Source: Solea solea | Lineage: Eukaryota > Chordata > Actinopteri > Pleuronectiformes > Soleidae | DNA: 64,000 nt | Direction of reading: 5' to 3' | NCBI RefSeq assembly: GCF_958295425.1 | Contig: NC_081150.1 | Coordinates: 6,137,001-6,201,000 of the forward strand | In this document: piece by piece, positions 1-10,929 of the stretch | How positions within the stretch are numbered: the stretch's first letter is position 1 | Layout: each line of letters opens with the position of its first letter | Program-made: the position numbers and the translations under genes | Notes under the pieces: generated by a model | What the model was told of the DNA's origin: nothing | Database searches by the model: none | Seen by the model: the letters and a program-made list of their open reading frames with translations, nothing else

Positions 1-600
1 TAATCTCAGCGCAGCAAGAGCACACAGGCTATTACCAGACCGGCCCTGCACCACAGAGGCTCACTCCCAAGCAGAATAGAAGTCAAATATATTCTGGATA
101 GTTGAAAAACACACAAGTGGTGCTTGCTTTGCAAGTGATGTGTCCATTTTTGAGGCTGGTTAGAGGATAAATTACAAATACCTTGAGTAGTTCAAATGCA
201 TGAAAGCATATCTAGATATACAGTATTTGGCCACGTGTGCTCTGAAAGGCCATCAAACGGACTTTTTTTTTGTAGACTGCTGATTTAATACAGAGCGCAA
301 AATTATTTTAGAGGAGCTGGTTTCAATAGTGACTAAGATTAATCCTTGGCCAAAGCCTTTTCAAATCTGTGTAACATAAGTATCATGCCCCCTTTAATGA
401 AGCTCTTGAGAGCCGTCTGAGAAAAACATGGTAACTTTTCTGAGATTAACTTACTCCATCGCATTATTAAATCAGCCTTTGCTCTGCATTTAAAAGCTCC
501 TGTGAGGAAAAGGCGGCTTGGTTAATAATCACGAGGATGAGCTAAGGCAATAGGCCGAGGCTACCATTACAAACACGGCATCAATCACAATCAAAAACAC
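1..600. promoter_or_regulatory. candidate conserved non-coding element
   Basis: No exon can be read here. The stretch from about 280 to 600 is not low-complexity and is dense in homeodomain-type cores, such as GATTAATCC near 338 and TTAATAATCA near 521, mixed with well-spaced GC-rich words. That texture is typical of vertebrate developmental enhancers. The call is by texture only, and no alignment was possible. It could equally be unique intergenic DNA. Confidence 0.3.
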
Positions 601-3600
601 ACACACACACAAAGAAAAAGTAACTGCAGTGCAATGAATTTCAAACTCAAATAGAAGCCAAACAAGAAAATGGCATAAAGAGAAAGAAATGTTGGGAAAG
701 TGAAAGGAGGGGCGTTTGGCCCTCGTCTGTCTGGACAGGAAATGGGGTTCTTTAACCCTTGACCCTGGTCCACCATGTCACCGAGAGCGCGTACGTGTGT
801 TTATATGCCTTAGAACAGGTTCTTTCAGACACGGGTTTGATGGACACATGGTCCTTGTTGTCATGGTAGCCCATGCAGGTGCGCAAGTATGGGGTTTCCT
901 GCCCCTAGGTGCAGGATGGTGGTGGGTTGGGGTGTTTATTATCCGCAGTGCCAACAGGCAGCAGACTCCTGCCGCTCCCCAGAGGTAAGAAGAATGAAGG
1001 AGGGGAAGGAAAAGAGGGGGAGACCGAGACACGGTATGAATGGAGAAAGGAAAGGAGTGAGAGTGGTAAGTTGTTAAAGTATGAGCATCCATTTTTATCG
1101 CTCTGGATCTGTTCTTGGATAAAACTTTTTCTTTTCTTTTTTTTATAAAAAAGAAGCTGTGAAGTATGTTTTTCACTCTTCTGAATCACTGCCATAACAA
1201 AAAAGTAAAAGATTATTGCCTCAGAAACCTCTGCCGTTCCGGGAATGGTAGCCGCCGCTAAGATGACCTCAGACATTGTTCCGTTGTATTCTTTTTATTC
1301 TCCTTTCAACATTTCGGACCACAAATGGGAGACGGGAGAAGGTAGTGGGGGGGGCAGCAGTGTGGAGGGAGTCAAGCGGTGGGGCCAAAGGTCACTGCTG
1401 AAGATTCGCCCCTGAAGGCAACTCCACTGCAAATGGGCTAATAATAAACATTTGGTGTTTTGAGTTTCTAAAACTTTCTGTCCCGACTCCACTGGCTTCA
1501 GGTTCTGGACCAAAAACACATTTATCAAATGTTAAAGGCTTGTGTTTTTTAAAAAACACAATAAAAATATTCATTAAAAGGTATTTGTAGCATAATAATC
1601 TATATTTAGGAGTGGAGTCTAAATGTATATATAAAAAAAAAAGCAGGGGGTTTTTCCACCTTTAACTCCTGAGTAAATTACAGGATTATGGTTATAAGTA
1701 AATGTCTCATTTGGGATATTCTACAACAGCTGTATGTGGGCACATTTTATATATTTTAACTAAATAATACTTCTTTAAAATTAGTTAATAATAGACAGAA
1801 AAAACTTGCCTTTAAAGATATAACAATCATGATTTGTAAAGTGCAGCATAGATAATCTGTATTCTGAATGTCATTTACCCGTTAAAATGAGACATTAAAT
1901 TAAATCAAAAAGTATAAAATAGAAAATTAAGAAATAAAGAAACACAGTAGATTTCCTGAAGATAACAAAGCTCCAACCATTAAAAAAAAAATCTCAGAAT
2001 AGAGAGAGGGAGAGAGAATTTAGAATGGGCAAATATGTCTCTACCACCAGTCTAATCCCAGGCCTCACTGTCTGCGGTGTTTGTTTTTGTGTTTACTCTG
2101 GAATGTCAGACATCCGAGGACACGGCGGAGAGGAAGGTCAAACCCAGCAGAACTCCAAAGACTAAACAAACATTATTAAATTCTAATTTGTTGCTAAATG
2201 TTTGTGGAAAGTAGTGTTGTGAAATCATTAACGATTTCGTTCTGGTTATTTACTCGTCTGTAATGCGCCGTGAGAGCACGTCCACTTTAAAAAGGTAAAT
2301 TACACACAGCACTTGACAACTGCGACATGCACGGAGAAATAGCAGCTCAGCATATCGCGTATAATCTCAAGCAGACAGAATATCCTGTGAGGAAACTTGA
2401 TTACAGGAAGAAATACAGCACCATAAAAAGTGGGACATGAAACTGAGACATAACTGAGGAAGTGAGGGCTTAAAAGTATAAAAGAGTTTTAGTGAGACTG
2501 TCGTACTGCGACAACGTGTGACTGGACCATGCAAGAGAAAAGCATTGCTCTCGGACGGAGACGGCGATAATGACAAAACCACATTAATTGACCGAGTCAG
2601 ATCTTAAGAGTTTTGATTGTTTGCATCTTGATATTAAATGTGTTTGGACATAAACAGAAAAATCGGGAAAGCATTTTCTCACGAAACGGAGCTCTGGCCA
2701 TATCTGATGTTAATGATGGTATGAAATCACACATCTGTCAGTGTGATGTGTTGTTTGGAGGAGAGGAGCAGGAGAAGTGGACAGACGGAACAAACAGGGA
2801 CAGGGCGCTGAAAGGGTTGTTAAGTCTGTGATCGATCTTTGGCACTCAAACGGACACGATTTCTACGGACTCTGTGGGGAACAGCGTTGTTTAGCCTTCA
2901 TGAGGGGAACATGTGTTGTGTGTATTTTACTTTGCTGTGTGTGTGTGAGTTGTGCACTCATTAGTGAAAAGCCTCAGTGCAGACTAGCTCCAGTTACAGT
3001 AGTAAACGCTGCCTTTGAACTTTTAATGGAGTCCTGAAACTCAACTAGGCCTTAAAAAGCACAAATCTTTAAGAGAGGACAAAATGGAGAGAAAGGGGTA
3101 TGGAAAGCAGTCAATATAAAGCTTTACAAAATGTACATTTAATTAAAAAAAAAAAAAAAAAAGGAAGAATAAGAGCTGTGTTCAGATCAAATCTTGTTTG
3201 AATCTTATAAATAAAAGATCAAGTTCAACAATCCTAATGAAGCACAACATGTATAAAATGACACCTGTTGACCTGATTAAAGCGAGGTTAAAGCATCAAG
3301 GATCTCGGTGTGTTTCCTTTCTCCAACACACACCTCATTATCATATATATATATATATATATATGGGGCAGTGCCTATATAGTGTCGGCACCTGTGAGTG
3401 CACACAGTAATTAAAGCATGCAGACCTTTCTATGTGTTTAAGTGGGTGGGTATTTATCTGGGTGGGTGTCTGAGCTGCACGGTCCTCTCTGGTGTGCATT
3501 GCAATAAACAGATGTTGGGTCTTTATGAGGTCTTTACAACAGGTTCGGCCCCAAGTGTGTTTGTGTACCGCGTGTGTGTCTTAATGCATATGTAAGCTAT

Positions 3601-5200
3601 ATATATAAATATATACTGTACGTGTCGACCAAACATAGAAACCTGTCATCAGAGAATCTTAAAGGAGACCACAAGATGGATACAAACAGGAAAGGTGCGG
3701 CATTCATCCCAAGTGTTGAGATATGTAATCACTTCATTAATGCTGCCATAATGTCACAGTATACTTTGTAACATGACAAACTATCGGCTGGTACAGACTT
3801 TTCACTGATGGGAGAAGAGAGGATTTGGGGACATGACTGTTTATTTGGCTCTGAGCTGTTTACAGAGATGGACACTGTGGAGCTGAATGACAGCATGAGA
3901 AAATACCTCCGATAATATACCGACATGCAGAGAACTCCGCAGTGAACTGGCCTCGTTCTTCCTCTCTCAGGACCTATGAGCATCACTCTCACAGTCGCCG
4001 CAATGTCTCTGCTTTCAACGGCACGTATTTATGAGGAGTTAGGATTTTGTTAAGCATCTTTGCTTTTATTAGCAGTTTAAATTGTTTTTTTCCTTGTACA
4101 TTTATTGGAGGGATCATGTGATTACTGTATACATTTATTTAATAATATTTAAAAAGGCACAGAGCATATTAATGTACATTAGTGTACAATATAGATGTAA
4201 ATGTGCCACTGTACGTTGGTAGGTGACAGACAATACAACATAAAACACAACTATTCAGATGGCTTAAAAATGTAGTAATTGTGCAAGAGTAACCTGTTTA
4301 TCTAAAGTGCTTTTTAGATATATTTGGTGAAATCCATGCACTATGATATATTAAAAAATGTAAATAAAAGCTACAAAACACCATTTTGTCCTTCACGTTG
4401 GGATATATAGAGAAATAAAACCAGAGTTATGTGAATACGTAAAATATGAAACATCTAATGAACTGTTTTCTTGGAGCATTGGGAAGTTGGTCTTTCAAAT
4501 TCCAGAATGTCAATACGCTGTCACAAGGACTCGTTCACTGATACAATCCATGCTTTCTTCCTGTACATTCTAAGTACACATGAAATGTTTCTATAATTAA
4601 AATTTTACATACTAGACAGCCTCTGTGCAGGGCCTCATTCTATCATATTTTCACAGCTGAAAACCCATACATGAAACACACTTTGCATTAGCTCAATGTA
4701 AAGATCATCTCGACAATGACGTTCCAGCTCGAGTTGTGATGTGGACTGTGAGCTCATAAGTTCACAGAACCTCCTGCTGATGAAACAATGATCACCACCT
4801 GAGCTTATTGTTCAACACAGCTGAATACTGTTGGTTTTATAACCAATAAAAGTGGAGTCTGGAGACGTAAACAATGACATCTACGTTCATTGTTGTTTTT
4901 TTTCTCTCTCTCTCATTCTATCAGCATCTGTTTTTAAACAAAGAGGGAGATTTGTGCAGGAAATAAAAAATGAAACTCGACTTTTTTTTTCTCCCCCTTT
5001 TACAATAAAGTCGGAGACAGATGACAGCTGTGGACACACAGAGTGCATGCTGCATGTTTTATCGCCTCCACTCATAAATAAAAAAACGCAGAGTGGAAGA
5101 AATACAGTCAAAATATAGGATTTATGGCAACGGGCACAGGAGGGAGTCTGGAGATTTCTTGGACAATATGAAAATAAAACTGCAATAAAACTGAACGGGC
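601..5200. other. gene-free intergenic stretch
   Basis: No exon chain, RNA gene or mobile element was recognised. Open frames here are short and show no domain. The stretch holds simple sequence: a CA run near 597-611, a poly(A) run near 3144-3162 and a TA run at 3343-3364. The segment near 1180-1300 is less AT-rich than its surroundings and may be regulatory, but nothing specific supports that. Confidence 0.5.
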
Positions 5201-6300
5201 CTTGATTGTGGTCTATGGAGAGACATGGAGGGCCTCCAACACGGCTAACTTTATTACTTCATCTGAGAGAGAGGGGGAGACACATCAACAGATTCGGAGA
5301 CCATTACAGTCAAATCTTTTTTCCCTAAGTGGCCACAGTCTCCATCTGAGGACCCCCAGACCCTTTTCACCCAACAACCAGGGACAAAATGGAGGCCAAA
5401 AACCTCCTCGATTCAGTTTGCCCATCTTTTTATTTACACAAGCACAATCGTTTTTTGGGGTTTTCATAAATCTTTGTAACATTTCATAGCACACATCAGA
5501 GTGTTCTGTTAAACTGGTGGTAGTTATAAAAACACTGGGTAAACAAAGGAATTTATGCATTAAGAGTAAAATGGATTCTTGTTTATGTAAGTGGCCACAA
5601 ACCTTATGATGATCACCAACTGAACAAATAATTCACCGTCAATTTCATTTACCACACTATGTTTCTCTTAACATTAAACATTATTTGGAGTGAACTGGGT
5701 GAGAGGTGTGGAGGGACTCTAGACAGTGTTTTTGAAGAGATTAGAACAACAGATGGACCGGATGGTGGATGAAAATGTCCTGATGGTTTGTAGGCCACTG
5801 AAGGAAAATGGTCAGGACTTTGACTGTGATTTAAAAGTAAAGGTCTCCTTATCTTCCCCATTCTCTCACATATGAAAATAGCCTATTGTTGGCTGCGGCA
5901 TCTTTCTCGGCCAAAGCCGCGCATCAGATCTTGGGTTTCACAGAGCATACTGGGGGACCAGAGAAACCAGAGACAACAACAACAAATATGGCCTTGTATT
6001 TTTAGGTTGTGATTATAAAGTCCATTTCACAGTTTAATACTCCAGGGAGACCAAACAAACTTTGCTGTTTGAAGAAACCAGAATTGGATCAAATCTCTGC
6101 AGCTCCCCACTGTCCTCAAAAAAATGAAAGAGGGCAGCAAATCAAAGGTCCACAGTGCATGGAGAGACTGTGGCTTTACAAATACCTTGTTGCTTTCATA
6201 TGAGATGCACACTTTTGCATTTCCCTTCACTACACAGGGGGGAATAAATAAGATACTATACTTTTTCCAGAAGGCTAATTTCATTAAACAATAGTTGCAC
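5200..6300. promoter_or_regulatory. candidate conserved non-coding elements
   Basis: Two complex, non-repetitive blocks (about 5210-5540 and 5880-6240) stand out from the AT-rich background. The second has a SOX-like CCTATTGTT near 5881 and a GGCCAAAGCC word near 5910. Open frames of 85-95 codons cross both strands but show no protein family and are probably chance. Function is inferred from texture alone. Confidence 0.28.
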
Positions 6301-8550
6301 TATTTGTTTTACAATTATTCAACTGCATAGGAGGCAAAAACTAGACAGCTAATGTATGTTAGCCTCTATTTTTGCTGCAAGAATGTGTTTTTTGTTAAAT
6401 ACAATTAAATGACAAAGTAAGAATTCACAAAACTAACATTAAACACATCAAACTTCTTACCAAAGGCTCTGTACGGTCTCTAAAGGCCTGATCTCTCTTG
6501 CTGCATCACTTACAGCATGTGCCAGTGAAACATTTACCACCACCACCATTAGACTTTGTTGCCACCTGCTGACCAAACATGGCTACTGACCAACTTAAAT
6601 GGTGAATGTGAGCTGAAATGGAGCTTAATGCTACTCAATATGAAACAGAAAGCTATACTTTATAATAAATATAGAGACAAAATCTTGATGTATACATGTG
6701 GAGTTCCCATCTCATTAAAAGCAATTTTATGTGATGCACAGCATGAGAACGTATTAGTCTGAATTGCACGTTGATCTTCACCATCTCAACTACCTTCTCA
6801 AGAGTTTATGTCTAGATGTGCAAAACCACACAAATGGGGGCTGAGTGGATTTCTGCTATAGATGTGAAAGTGGTAAAATGCAGAAGTTTAATTAAATTAA
6901 CATTATTATACATTGTCTGGATTCTACAGAGTGTTATGTGGGGAAATTAATTAATTTGTGGCCACACACTATTTTGTTGCTTGTGCATGTTACACATTTA
7001 ATATAATGTAAAAATAAATATTCTCATTTACAGCTGCACATGGAGTAGTAGTGCCACTGTGCACTAAAGACCAAACCACAAAAGACAATTGAAGGTTTGA
7101 CATGTTTGTATTACTAACTAGTGCACTCAAAGCCAGTGTGGACAGACAGACACAGCATGTTGACTTGCAGAGCTATCAATGAGTAAACATCACCTTCAAA
7201 ATGCTACTGAAATGTTTGTTTGTTTGTTTGTTTGTTGCACCTGTGTGATTGAACGAGTGCGTGTGCTTGGAGCAATTGTTTGCAGCTTGTTGTCCCCAAC
7301 ACTTCATTTAGAGAAAAGGCTCAAACTGAGACATTTATGTTAAACAGTTCAGTCTAAATCATTATTCAAACAGAAAAGTGACAGTTTACCTGATGTTTCA
7401 TCTTTAAAGTCGGAGAGCAACGGTGAAAAGCCTCTTCTTCTTTCTCTTTTTTTGAGTTTTAATGGCGGTTGGCAAACAACGATTTGGCGCATTACCGCCA
7501 CCATCTGGTACGGAGTGTGCGTCAAAAATGTGGATCTAAATGTACTGCAAAGTAAATAAATGCATAATAATCATATATATATACATATGCATATATACAC
7601 ATACACACACATACACAAACAGTAAAAAATATATAAGTTAAATAACTTAGATTCCAACCGATATCCTGTCAAACAAGGTGAAAAGCCTCAATTATATGTA
7701 ATTAGTGTAATGTGACAGTGTAATCTGTCACATTGTGTGACGCTAACCACGTGACTATTATGACTGTGTGTGTGTGTGTGTTACCTCTTCAGGATATTTT
7801 CTGGCATAGCCACTGATCTAGTCACGTTATCATTGATACCTCATGATTAAAGTTTGCTTCATTTATCAAATGTAATGCACTAGTCACACAAGGACACAAC
7901 CAGCACATCCTGCTTGTTTAGTGACACTCCCTATTTGTCTGTTTGAAAGTTGATCAACAGAAGCAGTCTGTCCACGTGTGAGGAGAGTTTTAAGTTAACT
8001 GTTCAGAGTCCTGTGTAGATTTGTTGTCCGTGTGTTTCCAGACATAAAACCACCTTAGGTGGAGAAAACGCTTTGGGAGCACCTACTCCCACCAAGGCAC
8101 AATCAAAAGCTGGTAAAGGTATCACAACATTTTCAGTTGAGTTTTCAATTTTATTAAAATTGGTCACACAACACAAGACCAACTAATGAACTAATGAACA
8201 CAAATTGGGTTATACTAATGAAACACATTCTTTTTATTATTACTACTACTACTACCACTGCTACTACTACTAATAATAATAATAATAATGTCCCAATCAC
8301 CAAAAAACAACTTTTCTTATGCTGCACAGTCTCCCTTCAAAAGACATTTTATTAGAAAGCCATATTCTAATTTTAGCTAGCTGTCAGTTATATTTACTTG
8401 TTTATTATTGTCATTATTATATTATTATTATTATTCATAATAATAGTAGTAGTATTTTTGTTTGTTTTATTGAATACAATTTTGTTTTTTATTCAAAGTT
8501 ACCGTTTTTGCTTTGTTATATGACTTTGAACTGCTCTACAAATAAAGATT
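6301..8550. other. gene-free stretch with simple repeats upstream of irak1bp1
   Basis: No gene was seen. The stretch contains a GTTT tetranucleotide run (7206-7235), a TA/CA-rich tract (7573-7620), TAC/TAA trinucleotide runs (8238-8289) and an ATT-rich tract (8403-8460). The 8460-8560 part ends in an AATAAAGATTGAAGAAGAAG string, a common 3' end of fish dispersed repeats. Confidence 0.5.
7415..7535. repeat. probable dispersed fish repeat fragment
   Basis: A pyrimidine-rich CTTCTTCTTT run leads into a segment with TGGCGGT (about 7463) and its reverse complement ACCGCCA (about 7494). The pattern of a small inverted GCGG/CCGC pair around a TTGGCAAACAACG word resembles a dispersed repeat I recall from several fish genomes. 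The family and the exact ends are not known. Confidence 0.35.
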
Positions 8551-8641
8551 GAAGAAGAAGAACCATATTTGGTTGGAATTTCCTACAGGTCCCGACATGC
8601 ACCTCGTCCATTACCATAGCAGCGGGAAGTTAGTTTCCACC

Positions 8642-10624
8642 ATGGACGGCCCGAGCAGAGTGTTTACTGCTATACTACCGGCTGCGGGGCTCGAGTTTGC
8701 CGGTAACGTAAAGGAGCAGGGGCTGGAAGTACGGACAGTTAACCGGCAGAGTCCCAGTAACCGTGTGAGGGAGGTCCAGGTGACGGGGACAGCGGAGGTT
8801 TGTTGTCCGGCGGACCGAGTCTCTGTCCGGGTCAGTGTGAGCAACAGTAAAGAGTCAGTGAACGAGGTCACAAACAGCGTTTCCCGACGACTCGAGTACA
8901 TCGTGCAGACTGTCAGGTGAATAAAACAAACATACACTACATACACATATTGAGAGTGGGTCAGCAACATTAGCTTAGCATTAGCTGCTACGTGGTTCTA
9001 TCTGCATAGGAGTAAGTTTGACTTCTTCAAATGTGCTAAAAGTATTCTCTCCCACTGACATTAACACTAATTACTTGTAATATTCTTCTCAGTCTCTGAT
9101 ATCTACTAGTGTACTGGATATCCGACATTTTTACTGTACAATTTAAGAGAAATTTTAAGTTGAAAGTCCCATATTCGCACCTTTTAATCGAACAATTATC
9201 AACTTTGAAATATAATAAAAGCAATGACCAGGACTGAGTAGGTTGTGTTGAGGACATATGTTTACTATTTTTGTCTAATTTACAGTACGGTAGTAGTCAT
9301 GTATGTGCTGAAGACAACCTCGTCAGTCCTTTCGTCAGGATTTATGGAGTGTAACTTATTATTTTTTATTACATCTCAAAGTTGATCATTTCTTTGATTT
9401 AAAGAGTGTGAATATGGGACTTTCTACTTGAAATTCCTTTAAAACTGTATAGTTTTAAATATCTGATATCCAGTACACTAGTAGATATCATGTTTACAGC
9501 ATGTGCTAAGTGAATCATTTAGGTTAAATTTACAGAACTCTGTCTGTGTAAGGATCCCATACAGGTAAACAGAGTATAATCTGCTTTTGTGCAATACATT
9601 TTTAATTTTTGGTGTTCATTTTTTGAAAATTATTGTTAAATGTTTTAGTTTGATGTTTATTACTTGAATCATTTTAACACTTGCATCATTAAGGCACCTT
9701 GTAGCCGTTTTGAAAAGTAAGTAAAGGTATTCTAAATAGTATTACTGTATTTAGTGTCTACAAATCATATTGTATTTTAACTTTTATCTTCCTCTATATA
9801 TTTAGTGGTTATTCTGACCAGTATCTGCCTGATACTAACACCAAGTTGGCCCATCCCTGACACCATTTCTGACTTTTTATAAACCAAATAACTCTCAATT
9901 AGTTGAGAAAATAATGAGCAGTGAGTTTGCAGTAGTCATGTGTTTACATTCATTCATTCAATGTGCTTAGACAACATGGCGTGAGTGACACAGACACCAC
10001 AGTGAGGAGGTTTCTTCACAGAGAAGCAGACCTGTTCCACATGGATGCAGAGGTATTCGGATACTAACAGACAAACATATAGAGTTTTTCTGCGGAGTTG
10101 TGTTTGACAGTGTAAGAAAATGGCTCCCCCAGGTGGTGGTGACTTTTTTGGATTTTGAGAAGATGGAGCGAGTTTGTAGTGTCTTGCTGGAGAAGCTGGA
10201 CAAGAGTGTCTGTGTGGGATCGCCACAGTTTTACCACAGTGAAGACTGCCTGAGTCACCTGAGGTAGGAACACACAAAGCACACCTCTCTACAGCACTGT
10301 GGATAGAGTACCAATAAGATTTTCTGGATGCAGCACTTCAGTAATCAGTGTGCTTTTGTCTGTTTTAGAAAGCAAGCTTGTGTATCTGCAGTTGAAAATG
10401 CTCAGCAGAAGGCCAACGAAGTCAGTCAGCTCCTGGGACAAAGTCTGGGACACCCCCTACTCATCAGAGAGGAAGAGACGAGGGAGTGGAGGAACGAGGA
10501 CGAGGACTATGGGAGCAGAGAGCAGGGAGCTGCACCCGTTTCTCATCTTCCTCATGCACCCACAATCACTGCCTCCTCGCGGGTGACTGTCTGCTTCAGC
10601 CTCAGAGATAGGAAAAAACTCTAA
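8642..10624 (+). CDS. irak1bp1: interleukin-1 receptor-associated kinase 1-binding protein 1 (SIMPL)
   Basis: Four coding exons: 8642-8916, 9971-10052, 10133-10263, 10369-10624. They join to 247 codons plus stop with consistent phases (2, 0, 2) and GT-AG borders. The start was chosen at 8642 because it sits in a strong CCACCATGG context; an in-frame ATG at 8597 would add 15 residues. The family role is as a SIMPL/DUF541 protein (relative of bacterial YggE) that binds IRAK1 and aids TNF/IL-1 signalling to NF-kappaB p65. Recognisable family words are REVQVTGTAEV and SRRLEYIVQ in exon 1, the FHMDAE end of exon 2, SPQFYHSED in exon 3 and PLLIREEETREW in exon 4. The DUF541-like region covers about residues 36-235, and a basic RDRKKL ends the protein. 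Introns 2 and 3 are short (80 and 105 bp); intron 1 hosts a palindromic element. No canonical AATAAA is seen just after the stop. Confidence 0.93.
9097..9490. mobile_element. palindromic fold-back (MITE-like) element in irak1bp1 intron 1
   Basis: The whole 394-bp segment is an imperfect inverted repeat centred near 9294. The ends TGATATCTAC and GTAGATATCA are exactly complementary. The outer words GTGTACTGGATATC and GATATCCAGTACAC, and AAAGTCCCATATTCGCAC against GTGTGAATATGGGACTTT, pair across the centre. The symmetry continues inward through AACTTTGA/TCAAAGTT and GGACTGAGTAGGTTG/CAACCTCGTCAGTCC. This structure is typical of a non-autonomous DNA transposon. No clear target-site duplication was found, so the superfamily is open. 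Confidence 0.75.
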
Positions 10625-10677
10625 AGACATTTGCCATTGGCAAAACCAAACCCCTGTTTGCCACAGTTTAAAACACT

Positions 10678-10683
10678 TTATTG
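10678..10683 (-). terminator. poly(A) signal AATAAA for the YccV-like gene
   Basis: Read on the minus strand this is GTGCAATAAAGTG, a canonical hexamer 247 bases beyond the stop of the minus-strand YccV-like gene. It lies only 54 bases past the irak1bp1 stop, so the two transcripts would overlap at their 3' ends. Confidence 0.6.
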
Positions 10684-10929
10684 CACAATTGCAGCTCATC
10701 CAAAGCGTAGACAGTCAAGGTTATTTTTAGACTTTCGCAAACACTGTCATGTAAATTTAAATTTACAGAAAATCAACAAATTTCAAGCATTGATAATTAT
10801 GCCAAACACTCATATGTTGTCTTTTAAAAAGACATGAAAACCTCATCAAACTTTTGACAAGGTCAATAACTGACCACAGAGGGAGAAAATGGAATTATCA
10901 GATGGATGAATGTTTTTAAGACAGATTCT

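Noticed and set aside
7206..7235. CRISPR-like or other spaced repeat array
   Set aside because: Repeats in this window are simple microsatellites or dispersed elements; no regular repeat-spacer array exists, as expected for an animal genome.
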